This document shows, one piece after another, positions 17,992 to 25,606 of a stretch of 50,271 nt of DNA. The translations under genes and the position numbers were made by a program. The stretch's first letter is position 1; every line of letters starts with the position of its first letter. Origin of the DNA: UBA5336 sp039818165 (GTDB lineage Bacteria; Pseudomonadota; Alphaproteobacteria; Caulobacterales; Hyphomonadaceae). The stretch is from NCBI GenBank assembly GCA_039818165.1, contig JBCBUL010000022.1, forward strand, positions 1 to 50,271, read 5' to 3'. The notes beneath the pieces are model-generated. The model did no database searches. It had not been told where the DNA came from and saw only the letters and a list, made by a program, of their open reading frames with translations.

Positions 17992-19776
17992 ATGGCGCGG
18001 TTCATTGGATATGTGGTTTTTGCGCTGGTCGTTCTGCTAACCGGCCTTGTCATTGCCAGCCAGGTCATCAGACCAGAGCACTTGCACGACTTCGAGTCAG
18101 ATGACTTCTACAAGACAAGTGCTCAGCAAACCTCGCCAGGCGATACGGGCTTGCTTCTGGACTTCACCTTCGAGCAGGCCCTTGGGGGAGATCTGTCGGG
18201 CGTTCAGTCCCTCGACGTCCATGTTTATCCAAATGTCTTGCCCCAGATCCGCCGTTACGGCTGGTATCCCTACCGGGAAGAAGACAGCCTGACGGTGACG
18301 CCCACCTGGTCGTCTGATGTCACCTCGGTGACTGTGAACGGCGAACCTCACGCACCGGCGGACCCGATTGAGCTGAGCGGCAAAGACCATGGACAAGAGA
18401 CACTGATTATTGCCGAAACGGCAGGCGGCGCGCGCACCGCCAGTTATGTCATTCTGACCCTGCCGCACACTTTTCCGCCCCTGAAGACCACGGTTCACTC
18501 CGTCGATGAGGTCGCGCCGGGAATTATCACCGGTTTGCAGGCAACGTTGAACAACCCAACCTTTAGTCGGGGCAGCTTCCTCAGAAATCTTCTGTATACC
18601 GAAGGCGTGTTCGGCACATTGGCACAATTGCGCAAGTCAAGGTTGCAACCCTTTGACGACTTCACAACGGGCGAAATCGGCGTCGATCTGGACTATGAGA
18701 ACCGGATTTACCTGCCCTTCGTGAACTTTGCGCTCGACAAGTTCGGCACGCCGCTGAAATACAACAACGCGGCCCCTCGGTCCATTTTTCTACCCGTCAC
18801 AACGTCAAAAACCGAAGGATTACTGCCGGAGCAGGGTTTTGTCTTTAAAGAAAACGTGATGGATTCAGACGAGAACTTCGCTGAGGCCATCACCCGCAGT
18901 TTCACATCCCCCAAAGGCGAGGCCACAAAGACGGAAATCCCGCGTCATATTCCCCAGTTCGACGACGGTCACCACATTGATGTCACCGATTGGGAGACCA
19001 TTCAGAATATGTTCTACCGGATCCATCCGGCCGGCACCGAGCTCAACACTGGTGATGTGCTCGATGTGAATGTGACCAGCACATATCTGGTGGAACTCGA
19101 CAGGGACGGAAACGTCGTCTGGGAATGGGACTCAATTGACCACTTCCCACCGACGCAAGACATCACCTATCTTCCAAAAGATCGCTATGACGAATGGGAT
19201 TACTTCCACGCGAACGGCATCCGATTCGCGCCTGGCAATGAGCAGCTGATCATCAGCGCACGTCATATGCGGGCAATCACCAATGTCGAGTACCCATCGG
19301 GCGAAGTGAATTGGTTACTTGCCGACCCGGCCACGCCGCTAAACCAATTCACCTATGTCGGTGATCCCCTCGGCGGGATTGCGACGCTGCACGCGGCGAT
19401 TATGCGCGGTGATAACGTGTTCGTTTTCGACAATGGTCACTACCCGACACCGGAATGGCAGGAGGGTTCCTACATCTATGGCGCGCCTATTGAGACCCGC
19501 CATGACTATACCCGCGTTGTTTCTTACAAGCTTGATCTTGAGGCAATGACGGCGACCTATCAGCGCGAATGGACTTATCCAGACCGTCTCGTGAGGACCG
19601 CAGGGTATTTGATGTTTGTTCCCAAACCCGATGGCAGCGAAAACCTGTTGATCAGCTGGGGATCTGGCGGAGCCTTCACTGAGTACAATCCCGAGAACGA
19701 GCTCGTTCTGTCCACCGATACGGGCGGTTTGACCTATCGATTCTACAAAACAGATATTGATCACTGGGCAGACTAA
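17992..19776 (+). CDS. Arylsulfotransferase (ASST)-like, membrane-anchored
   Basis: The 594-residue protein starts with a transmembrane helix (about 4-24) and then an extracytoplasmic beta-rich domain. Its second half has the pattern of the ASST family: VELDRDGNVVWEWDS, DYFHANGIRFAPGN, ISARHMRAITNVEYPSGEVNW, and YVGDPLGGIATLHAA. True ASSTs move sulfate from one phenol to another through a histidine; the HAN and LHAA segments are candidate His positions, but I cannot assign the transferred residue. ATG 17992 is preferred over an earlier in-frame GTG because GGAGG lies nine bases before it and the membrane helix follows at once. It probably forms an operon with sulfatase 2. Confidence 0.8.
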   Translation: MARFIGYVVFALVVLLTGLVIASQVIRPEHLHDFESDDFYKTSAQQTSPGDTGLLLDFTFEQALGGDLSGVQSLDVHVYPNVLPQIRRYGWYPYREEDSLTVTPTWSSDVTSVTVNGEPHAPADPIELSGKDHGQETLIIAETAGGARTASYVILTLPHTFPPLKTTVHSVDEVAPGIITGLQATLNNPTFSRGSFLRNLLYTEGVFGTLAQLRKSRLQPFDDFTTGEIGVDLDYENRIYLPFVNFALDKFGTPLKYNNAAPRSIFLPVTTSKTEGLLPEQGFVFKENVMDSDENFAEAITRSFTSPKGEATKTEIPRHIPQFDDGHHIDVTDWETIQNMFYRIHPAGTELNTGDVLDVNVTSTYLVELDRDGNVVWEWDSIDHFPPTQDITYLPKDRYDEWDYFHANGIRFAPGNEQLIISARHMRAITNVEYPSGEVNWLLADPATPLNQFTYVGDPLGGIATLHAAIMRGDNVFVFDNGHYPTPEWQEGSYIYGAPIETRHDYTRVVSYKLDLEAMTATYQREWTYPDRLVRTAGYLMFVPKPDGSENLLISWGSGGAFTEYNPENELVLSTDTGGLTYRFYKTDIDHWAD

Positions 19777-19996
19777 CTGGACCATCCGGCTGTTCTGGGC
19801 GGAGGGCGCGTATTGCCATCCGGTTTGTCTTTCTTGACCTGAGCCCCGAGTGGTCCCGCATCTGAATATCCCGTTACCGGCCTACATCGGACGGTGTGGC
19901 AGCCGCCGCCGATGGGTTGAAAAGGGCCAGTAGCTGCCACGGTGACAGCAGAACTCTCATGCCTTCTTTTGCGCCCACTGCAGGAATGGTCGCACC

Positions 19997-20434
19997 TCAG
20001 CCCTTTACTTTGCGGCGTTGTTTGCCCGACGGTTCCAGCGGCGGAATCAAGCCCTTCGCCGCTGTATCTACGACTCTCCGGAAATTTGGGCATTCCATAT
20101 GGCTCAGTGCGGGACACACAGCGGTTGAGCGAAGACTGTCTCGGATCACAATAAGGTGCTTTATCTTCCGGTCGAGCTCGTCGGCTTTCTCTCGAAGCTT
20201 GTTTCGGTCGATGTCCATGCCATCGCTTGTCCGGAAGAGCTCTCCGATCTCGTCGAGAGAAAAACCGGCGCCCCGACCGAGCGCGATGAGCGCCAGGCGT
20301 TCCAGGACGGAGCGCTCAAAAGTGCGCTGCAGGCCATGTCGCCCGATCGATTGAATCAGCCCGCACTCTTCATAATACCGCAGCGTGGATGCCGGCACGC
20401 CGGATGTTTTCGCGACTTCGGAAATCGTGAGCAT
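19997..20434 (-). CDS. MerR-family regulator with C-terminal CX7C
   Basis: The 145-residue protein opens MLTISEVAKTSGVPASTLRYYEECGLI, the MerR helix-turn-helix, with a wing and then a long dimer helix (about 80-100). It ends in a short segment with VCPALSHMEC (Cys107, Cys115), CX7C, plus Cys24. This is not the SoxR iron-sulfur pattern CX2CXCX5C, so a different redox or electrophile sensor is likelier. Start ATG 20434 is where the family begins. The gene is divergent from a GST operon across a MerR-type dyad (20447-20464), which identifies the probable target. Confidence 0.9.
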   Translation of the reverse strand: MLTISEVAKTSGVPASTLRYYEECGLIQSIGRHGLQRTFERSVLERLALIALGRGAGFSLDEIGELFRTSDGMDIDRNKLREKADELDRKIKHLIVIRDSLRSTAVCPALSHMECPNFRRVVDTAAKGLIPPLEPSGKQRRKVKG

Positions 20435-20442
20435 TTTCCCGC

Positions 20443-20464
20443 TTGACCTCAAGTTGGCTTGAAG
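20443..20464 (+). promoter_or_regulatory. SoxR-box-like MerR operator in the GST promoter
   Basis: TTGACC (20443-20448) is the -35 element. CCTCAAGTTGGCTTGAAG (20447-20464) overlaps it and is an imperfect palindrome close to the known SoxR box CCTCAAGTT-AACTTGAGG. MerR activators bind such dyads in long 19-20-bp spacers. The -10 is weak (CAACCT at 19-bp spacing), as expected for an activator-dependent promoter. The adjacent MerR protein is the likely binder. Confidence 0.7.
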
Positions 20465-20517
20465 TGGCAACCTAGGTTTCGATGCTTGTGATCGCAAGCC
20501 TGCAATGGAGACAGAGA

Positions 20518-21147
20518 ATGCCGCTCACCCTCTATGGGGCGCCCCTGAGCCCCTATGTCGTCGCCGCCCGATGGGCACTGGCTGAAAAAGATGTCGATTA
20601 CGAATTTGCGCCCATCGGTCCCGCAGATTTGCGGGCACCGGACTATGGACTGCGCCACCCCTTCAGGAAGCTGCCATCGCTTGATGTGGATGGAATGACA
20701 TTGTTCGAAACGTCGGCCATCATGCGCTACATTGATGAGGCTTTCGACGGCCCAGCCTTGCAACCCAATGACCCCTGGGCACGTGCCCAGGGCGAACAAT
20801 GGATGAGTGCGGCCAATTCATACCTGTATCCTGTCGTGTTCACGGGCCTTGTTTTCCAGCGCGCCGTGGCGCCTCAGTTCGAACTTCCAGTGAACGAAGA
20901 ACTTGTTGCAGACAGTGTTTCGACCACGCGGGGATATCTGGACATTGTGTCAAAAGCGCTCGAAAGCGGCACTCTTGGAGCGCAGGCCTTCGTCACGCTG
21001 GGCGATCTCTTCGTGGCGGCGATCCTCGCGCCCCTCAATGAGATTGACGAAGGGCGTCAACTGCTAAGCAGTGCCCCCCGAGTGGCTAATTGGCTCACGA
21101 AACTGTCCGCCCGCCCCTCGTTCGCGGCTGCAGGTGGCAACGCATGA
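20518..21147 (+). CDS. Glutathione S-transferase
   Basis: The 209-residue protein starts MPLTLYGAPLSPYVVAARWAL, a thioredoxin-like domain with the SPYV active-site region, followed by FRKLPSLDVDG (cis-Pro) and ETSAIMRYI (glutathione site) and a helical domain with VTLGDLFVAAIL. ATG 20518 follows GGAGACAGAG. Its stop overlaps the next start (ATGA). Control by the MerR protein suggests induction by an electrophile or oxidant, with the GST detoxifying it. Confidence 0.92.
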   Translation: MPLTLYGAPLSPYVVAARWALAEKDVDYEFAPIGPADLRAPDYGLRHPFRKLPSLDVDGMTLFETSAIMRYIDEAFDGPALQPNDPWARAQGEQWMSAANSYLYPVVFTGLVFQRAVAPQFELPVNEELVADSVSTTRGYLDIVSKALESGTLGAQAFVTLGDLFVAAILAPLNEIDEGRQLLSSAPRVANWLTKLSARPSFAAAGGNA

Positions 21148-21989
21148 CATCAACCACTGAGCTCAAACAACAACAGGACCAATTCTGGAACGGCGAGATG
21201 GGAGAAACCTGGGTTGCCGCCCAGGACCTCATTGAGGTTCTCTTGCAGCCGTTTGAAGCGCTTCTGGTCGAGGAGGCTGTCAATGCGAGGCCCAAAGCGG
21301 TGCTCGATGTGGGGTGTGGCAATGGGCCAACGACGCGCGCCTTGTCCCATGCGCTCGGATCAGAAGTGGCCTGCACCGGAATCGACCTTTCCGGACCCAT
21401 GATCGAAAATGCGAAGGCAAGAGCTCAGGCAGAAGGATTGAGCATCGATTTCATCCGCGACGATGCCAGCGAGTACGTGTTCGGCAGGCAGACGTTCGAC
21501 TTTGTAACCTCACGGTTCGGCGCCATGTTCTTTGCTGAGCCTAAGAAGGCATTTGCAAACCTCCGCCGTGCGGCCCTGCCCGGTGCACGGTTGAGAATGA
21601 TTGTGTGGGGAAGCCCCGAGGCGAATGACTTCATGACGCTTGCTCCGAAGGTCGCTGCGCAACATCTTCCGTCGCTGCCACCAACCGATCCCCACGCGCC
21701 GGGTCCGTTTTCCCTATCGAACCCATCTAGGGTCAGTACCGTGTTCAGCGCCGCGGGCTGGGCAGGCATCCAGACCGAAGCCTTGACTGTGCCTTGCGGG
21801 TTCCCAGCCAGCGAGCTCGATCATTTCGTCGAAAAGTTAGCGCCTACTGGCCATGATCTGGCTGCCTACGATCCACAGACAGCGAACACAGTAAGCGCCG
21901 CCATTCGAGAGGCGTTCAACGCCTATATCGAAGGCGATGACGTGCGCTTTGACGCCCACGTCTTGCTCGTTCGGGCGCGCGCAAACTGA
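21144..21989 (+). CDS. SAM-dependent methyltransferase (class I)
   Basis: The 281-residue protein has the SAM-binding motif VLDVGCGNG (53-61), acidic post-motif residue in TGIDLSG, and motif DFVTSRFGAMFF, all of the Methyltransf_11/UbiE type. ATG 21144 overlaps the GST stop by four bases, so translation is coupled. The opening TELKQQQDQFWNGEMGETW is characteristic of a family of uncharacterised methyltransferases in proteobacteria. The methyl acceptor is unknown; in this operon it may be a small xenobiotic or an oxidised metabolite. Confidence 0.88.
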   Translation: MTSTTELKQQQDQFWNGEMGETWVAAQDLIEVLLQPFEALLVEEAVNARPKAVLDVGCGNGPTTRALSHALGSEVACTGIDLSGPMIENAKARAQAEGLSIDFIRDDASEYVFGRQTFDFVTSRFGAMFFAEPKKAFANLRRAALPGARLRMIVWGSPEANDFMTLAPKVAAQHLPSLPPTDPHAPGPFSLSNPSRVSTVFSAAGWAGIQTEALTVPCGFPASELDHFVEKLAPTGHDLAAYDPQTANTVSAAIREAFNAYIEGDDVRFDAHVLLVRARAN

Positions 21990-22023
21990 TCCCACACGTC
22001 AAAATTCAAGAAAGGGCATTTCC

Positions 22024-22536
22024 ATGCTGAAAACTGTCATCATAGAAAAAAGCACGGTGATTAACGCACCCATCGATCAGGTTTGGACCATCAGCGCAGA
22101 CGAATTCCAGAATATTGATCGCTGGGACGGAAACGTGAAATCCTCTTCTGTTACTGGCACAGCCCAGGGGCAGGCGCCAGTCGGTGGCCGGGTCTGCGCC
22201 ATGTATAATGGCCGTGAAACAGTCGAGAGCCTCGTCGAGTATGACGCTGCGCAAAGATCATTCACCTACGAAATCACGAAAGGGCTGCCAGGGTTCGTTG
22301 TGTCTGCGCGCAACGTCTGGAGCCATGAGACCTTGGCCGGAGACCGGACCCGGTTGACAATGCGCGTGGTGATGCAGGTCAAAGGCATCATCGGCACTGT
22401 GATGTCCGGACCGATGAAATCCCAAATGGGCAAAGTGCTTGAAAACGCACAAGAAGAGCTCAAACACTTCGTCGAAACTGGAAAACCACACAGCCGCAAG
22501 GCTAGGCAAATCTCCAAACACGGCCCCTCGGCCTAA
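22024..22536 (+). CDS. SRPBCC-family (START/Bet v1-like) protein
   Basis: The 170-residue protein has the SRPBCC signature at its start (VIIEKSTVINAPIDQVWTISADEF) and GRVCAMYNGRETVESLVEYD in the central sheet, with a long C-terminal helix. The fold forms a pocket for a hydrophobic ligand. ATG 22024 follows AAGAAAGGG. It is 35 bp after the methyltransferase on the same strand, so it may bind the compound processed by the GST and methyltransferase. Its basic, His-containing tail is not conserved in the family. Confidence 0.85.
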   Translation: MLKTVIIEKSTVINAPIDQVWTISADEFQNIDRWDGNVKSSSVTGTAQGQAPVGGRVCAMYNGRETVESLVEYDAAQRSFTYEITKGLPGFVVSARNVWSHETLAGDRTRLTMRVVMQVKGIIGTVMSGPMKSQMGKVLENAQEELKHFVETGKPHSRKARQISKHGPSA

Positions 22537-22591
22537 AGAAAGCGGGTGACCAACAGGGTCCGTTCCTTTGGTCTGGTTTTGCGCCCATTCG

Positions 22592-22609
22592 AGCCGATTT
22601 GGCTTTTTT
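22592..22609 (+). terminator. Weak rho-independent terminator after the SRPBCC gene
   Basis: AGCC (22592-22595) pairs with GGCT (22601-22604) around a 5-nt loop, and T runs from 22604 to 22609. The stem is only four base pairs, but position, 56 bp after the SRPBCC stop, and the T-run fit a terminator for this operon. Confidence 0.35.
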
Positions 22610-22641
22610 CGAATACGATCAGGACACTTACGGACGTCGCT

Positions 22642-23844
22642 CTAACAGCGCTCGTCGCCCGAGCGGACAAGCGCGTCACAAAGATCCTTCGCCGCTGCAG
22701 GATCCCCAAACCGCGACAACAAGCCAGAGAGTTCGCGCACAGCTGCTGCGTTCAGCGGATCCAGCGCCAGCACGCGGCGGTACCAGAGCTCCGCCTCTTG
22801 ATACATCCCATCGTCCGCTTTGGCGCGCGCCACAGAAAGACCAACCTCGCTGTGCCACGGCCGAATGGCGATGGGCTCATCGCTGAAGTTCTGCTCCATC
22901 GCGTACCAGGCTTGCTCAAGGTACGGAGTTGACCGCTCCGGTTTTCCCATCAGCTTGGTGAGTTCGGACAAGTTGATCATCGTGCCCCAATCATCCGGCC
23001 GGATCACCAAGGCACGTTCATAGGCGCGCTCTGCCGCGTCGAAATCCTGTTTGGCAGACAACGCAAGCCCGAGTGCCCGCCAGGCTCGGGCGTGGGATGG
23101 GTCGGTTTCAGTGGCCCTCGCCGCGAGCGCAGTTGCACGTGTGAGTGCCGATATGGCTTCGGGTGTTTCAAGCCACCCGCTCTCCAATGCTTCGGAAAGC
23201 GATCCTCGACCTTCGCCGCCGGACCCCGGTCCTATATAACGGACCTGCCTTTGCGTAAGTGCGTTTGCGAGTCCGGCCATAGCCGCTGCGTCATCGGGCG
23301 AATCTTCCAAAACGCGCTCATAGAGCTGCAGCGCGGCCTCATTGTCGGTGCGCGTATACTGACTGTAGAAACCATCGGCCCGCATGAGGCGTTTGTCGCC
23401 GCCAACCTCAATAGTGGTTTGTTCGGTGTCCTGTGACTTGAATATCCAGATTGCGCCGACCCCAAACACAGCCAGAAGCGCGATACCAACCGTCAACATC
23501 AGCCCAGGTTTCTGTCGTGATCGGGTTTCAACATCTTCCGGTGTGCCAGAAACCTCGGCAATCAAGCGGTATCCGCGTTTCGAAACCGTTTCGACATAGC
23601 TTGGCTCGCGCGCATCATCGCCCAGCGCCTTGCGCAGTTTGAAGACGCTCCGGGTGAGTGCGTCCTCGTTGACGTAAACGTCGCCCCAGAGGGCCTCCAA
23701 GATTTGTGACTTCGAAATCACGACGCCGGGCTGCCGCGCGAGTAAGACCAATAGGTCCATCACTCGCGGTTCCAACTCGATCTCACCTTCGGGACCGATT
23801 AACCGCTTTGCGGCGTCATCGACTTGCCAGTGTCCTATTTTCAT
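22642..23844 (-). CDS. CadC-like membrane transcriptional regulator with TPR domain
   Basis: The 400-residue protein has an OmpR/PhoB-type winged helix at about residues 1-97 (LLVLLARQPGVVISK, VYVNEDALTRSVFKLRKALGDD, YVETVSKRGYRL), a transmembrane helix at 114-136 (GLMLTVGIALLAVFGVGAIWIF), and TPR-like repeats in the periplasmic half (for example NEAALQLYERVLEDSPDDAAAM, DFDAAERAYERALVIRPDD, QEAELWYRRVLALDP). ToxR/CadC-family proteins sense a signal outside and bind DNA inside without proteolysis. ATG 23844 is preferred; GTG 23859 is possible. It is divergent from a lipoprotein S41 peptidase, the most obvious target. Confidence 0.88.
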   Translation of the reverse strand: MKIGHWQVDDAAKRLIGPEGEIELEPRVMDLLVLLARQPGVVISKSQILEALWGDVYVNEDALTRSVFKLRKALGDDAREPSYVETVSKRGYRLIAEVSGTPEDVETRSRQKPGLMLTVGIALLAVFGVGAIWIFKSQDTEQTTIEVGGDKRLMRADGFYSQYTRTDNEAALQLYERVLEDSPDDAAAMAGLANALTQRQVRYIGPGSGGEGRGSLSEALESGWLETPEAISALTRATALAARATETDPSHARAWRALGLALSAKQDFDAAERAYERALVIRPDDWGTMINLSELTKLMGKPERSTPYLEQAWYAMEQNFSDEPIAIRPWHSEVGLSVARAKADDGMYQEAELWYRRVLALDPLNAAAVRELSGLLSRFGDPAAAKDLCDALVRSGDERC

Positions 23845-23997
23845 CTGTGTTTCTTGCACATCCAGGCACGAAAATAAAAAGGTCAGAACACGAGGAGCCC
23901 CCGGTCATGGTGTTCCTACACGAGAAATGGCCTCGGTAAAATTCAACACGGCCATAGCAGTGTTGTTAGACATCCACCGACCAGGAAAGAGCTTTCC

Positions 23998-25467
23998 ATG
24001 TTTCGATTCATCCGTTCAGCGGCAATACTCGGCGCGTCTGTCGTCGCTATGACAGCCTGCGCGCTCAAGACGCCGCCAGCCAATGCTGACATGCTGTCGC
24101 CAGACCAGGCCAGAGCGGACCTCGAACGTCTTTACTCCGGCCTTCAAGCCGCAGAAGCGAACCTTTTCGCTGTCACATCGCCGGAGGTGTTCGAACGGCG
24201 ATACAACGAGTTGCACAGCAGATTTGCCGAACCGGTCTCTGAATTCGAGTTGTTTAGAGCGCTCCAGCAGTTCGCTGCGCTGGCCAAGCACGGCCACACA
24301 AGGCTGGAGGGGCTCAATCCGGCCTGGTCGACCCATGTCGAGGCCGATGGAACGGTGTTTCCCTTGGACCTGATCGTCGATGAGGGCGAAGTCATCGTGG
24401 TCGGGGCACCTGAAAGCAGTGGCATGAAGCCCGGCGATCGCATTCTGTCGATTGACGGCGCGCCGAACCCGATCTGGCTGCCCAAGGTGACGCGGAACAT
24501 CTCGGCGGAAACGCCGGAGCTGGCTTATGCGCTGATGGCGAACGGTACGCCGTACTACATGTGGTTGGAATATGGTTCGAAGGCTACGTTCTCCGTGGAA
24601 ATTGATCGCGCCGGCCAAGCGCAAACTGTCGAGGCGGCGGCTATCACCCTCGATGAGCTTTACAACGTCGCGCGCTTGGAAGACGACTTCACGCTCGCGG
24701 GGAGAGACGCAAAGATGCTCGGCGATGACGTCGCTTATTTGCGTCCAGGCGGGTTCTTTAATCTTGATGCCGAGACACAAGAAGACGCTTACGCGCCCGA
24801 AGCCCTTGCGGCCTATCAGGCCTTTTTGGACGAAGCGTTCACCACATTCATCGATGAAGGTGCATCTCACTTGGTGCTTGATCTTCGCGACAATCCGGGC
24901 GGCACCAATTCCTTTTCTGATCCCGTAGTGGCCTGGTTTGCGGACGAGCCTTTCCGCTTCGCATCAGACTTTCGAATTCGAGTGAGCGATGAAACCACAG
25001 CATCGAATGCCGCCAGGCTTGAAAACGTTTCCGAGGAGGATGCCAGCATTTCCCGACAGTTTGCCGACCTCTTTGCCGAAGCGGAGATTGGTGATGTGGT
25101 GTCATTTGATATCCCCTACGCCGAACCGCGGGACGGAAAGCGGTTTGTGGGTGAAGTTCATGTGCTGGTGAACCGCTACTCCTACTCAAATGCCGTTTCA
25201 GTTGCCGCAATCATCCAGGATTACGAGTTCGGTACCATTTATGGAGAACCGACGCGGGACATGGCCACGACCTATGGTGCGATGGAGCATTTCACCCTGC
25301 CAAACACCGGTTTTCTAGTCGGCTATCCAAAGGCCCACATCATTCGGCCCAATGGCGAAAAGCATTCCCACCCAGTACACCCCAATATCGAGTTGCCAAC
25401 CAAAGCCATCAGAGGCGAACAGGACATCATGTTGAACGCCCTGCTTGAGCTACTCGCTCAAGACTGA
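23998..25467 (+). CDS. S41-family peptidase, predicted lipoprotein
   Basis: The 489-residue protein has a signal peptide with a lipobox-like VAMTAC (Cys21), a PDZ-like region (GDRILSIDGAPN), and an S41 catalytic domain with HLVLDLRDNPGGTNS and VNRYSYSNAVS, where the Ser (about residue 397) is the expected nucleophile. S41 enzymes such as C-terminal processing peptidases cut hydrophobic C-terminal tails. It is divergent from the TPR-containing CadC-like regulator, which suggests periplasmic or cell-envelope stress control. The physiological substrate is unknown. The lipid anchor would hold it in the periplasm. Confidence 0.88.
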   Translation: MFRFIRSAAILGASVVAMTACALKTPPANADMLSPDQARADLERLYSGLQAAEANLFAVTSPEVFERRYNELHSRFAEPVSEFELFRALQQFAALAKHGHTRLEGLNPAWSTHVEADGTVFPLDLIVDEGEVIVVGAPESSGMKPGDRILSIDGAPNPIWLPKVTRNISAETPELAYALMANGTPYYMWLEYGSKATFSVEIDRAGQAQTVEAAAITLDELYNVARLEDDFTLAGRDAKMLGDDVAYLRPGGFFNLDAETQEDAYAPEALAAYQAFLDEAFTTFIDEGASHLVLDLRDNPGGTNSFSDPVVAWFADEPFRFASDFRIRVSDETTASNAARLENVSEEDASISRQFADLFAEAEIGDVVSFDIPYAEPRDGKRFVGEVHVLVNRYSYSNAVSVAAIIQDYEFGTIYGEPTRDMATTYGAMEHFTLPNTGFLVGYPKAHIIRPNGEKHSHPVHPNIELPTKAIRGEQDIMLNALLELLAQD

Positions 25468-25483
25468 AGGTCGGCCAGATATC

Positions 25484-25514
25484 AGCGGACAGCTGCTCAA
25501 GAGCACTGTCCGCT
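25484..25514. terminator. Strong hairpin downstream of the S41 gene
   Basis: AGCGGACAG (25484-25492) pairs perfectly with CTGTCCGCT (25506-25514); inside, GCTC/GAGC can pair again. It begins 17 bp after the S41 stop and sits between it and the oppositely oriented tricorn gene. No T-run follows, so it may stop transcription with help or only stabilise the 3' end. Confidence 0.4.
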
Positions 25515-25606
25515 ATTGTCTGCTTGAGTGCACAAGAAGGACACTCACGGCAAAAAAGCGCCTGTCTGAAAAGGGCCAAAATCCGCCTTTCTCTCTCGGT
25601 CGGCTT

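Noticed and set aside
19896..19940. GTGGCAGC/GCTGCCAC inverted repeat between ASST and MerR genes
   Set aside because: 29-nt loop and no T-run; not convincing as terminator or operator.
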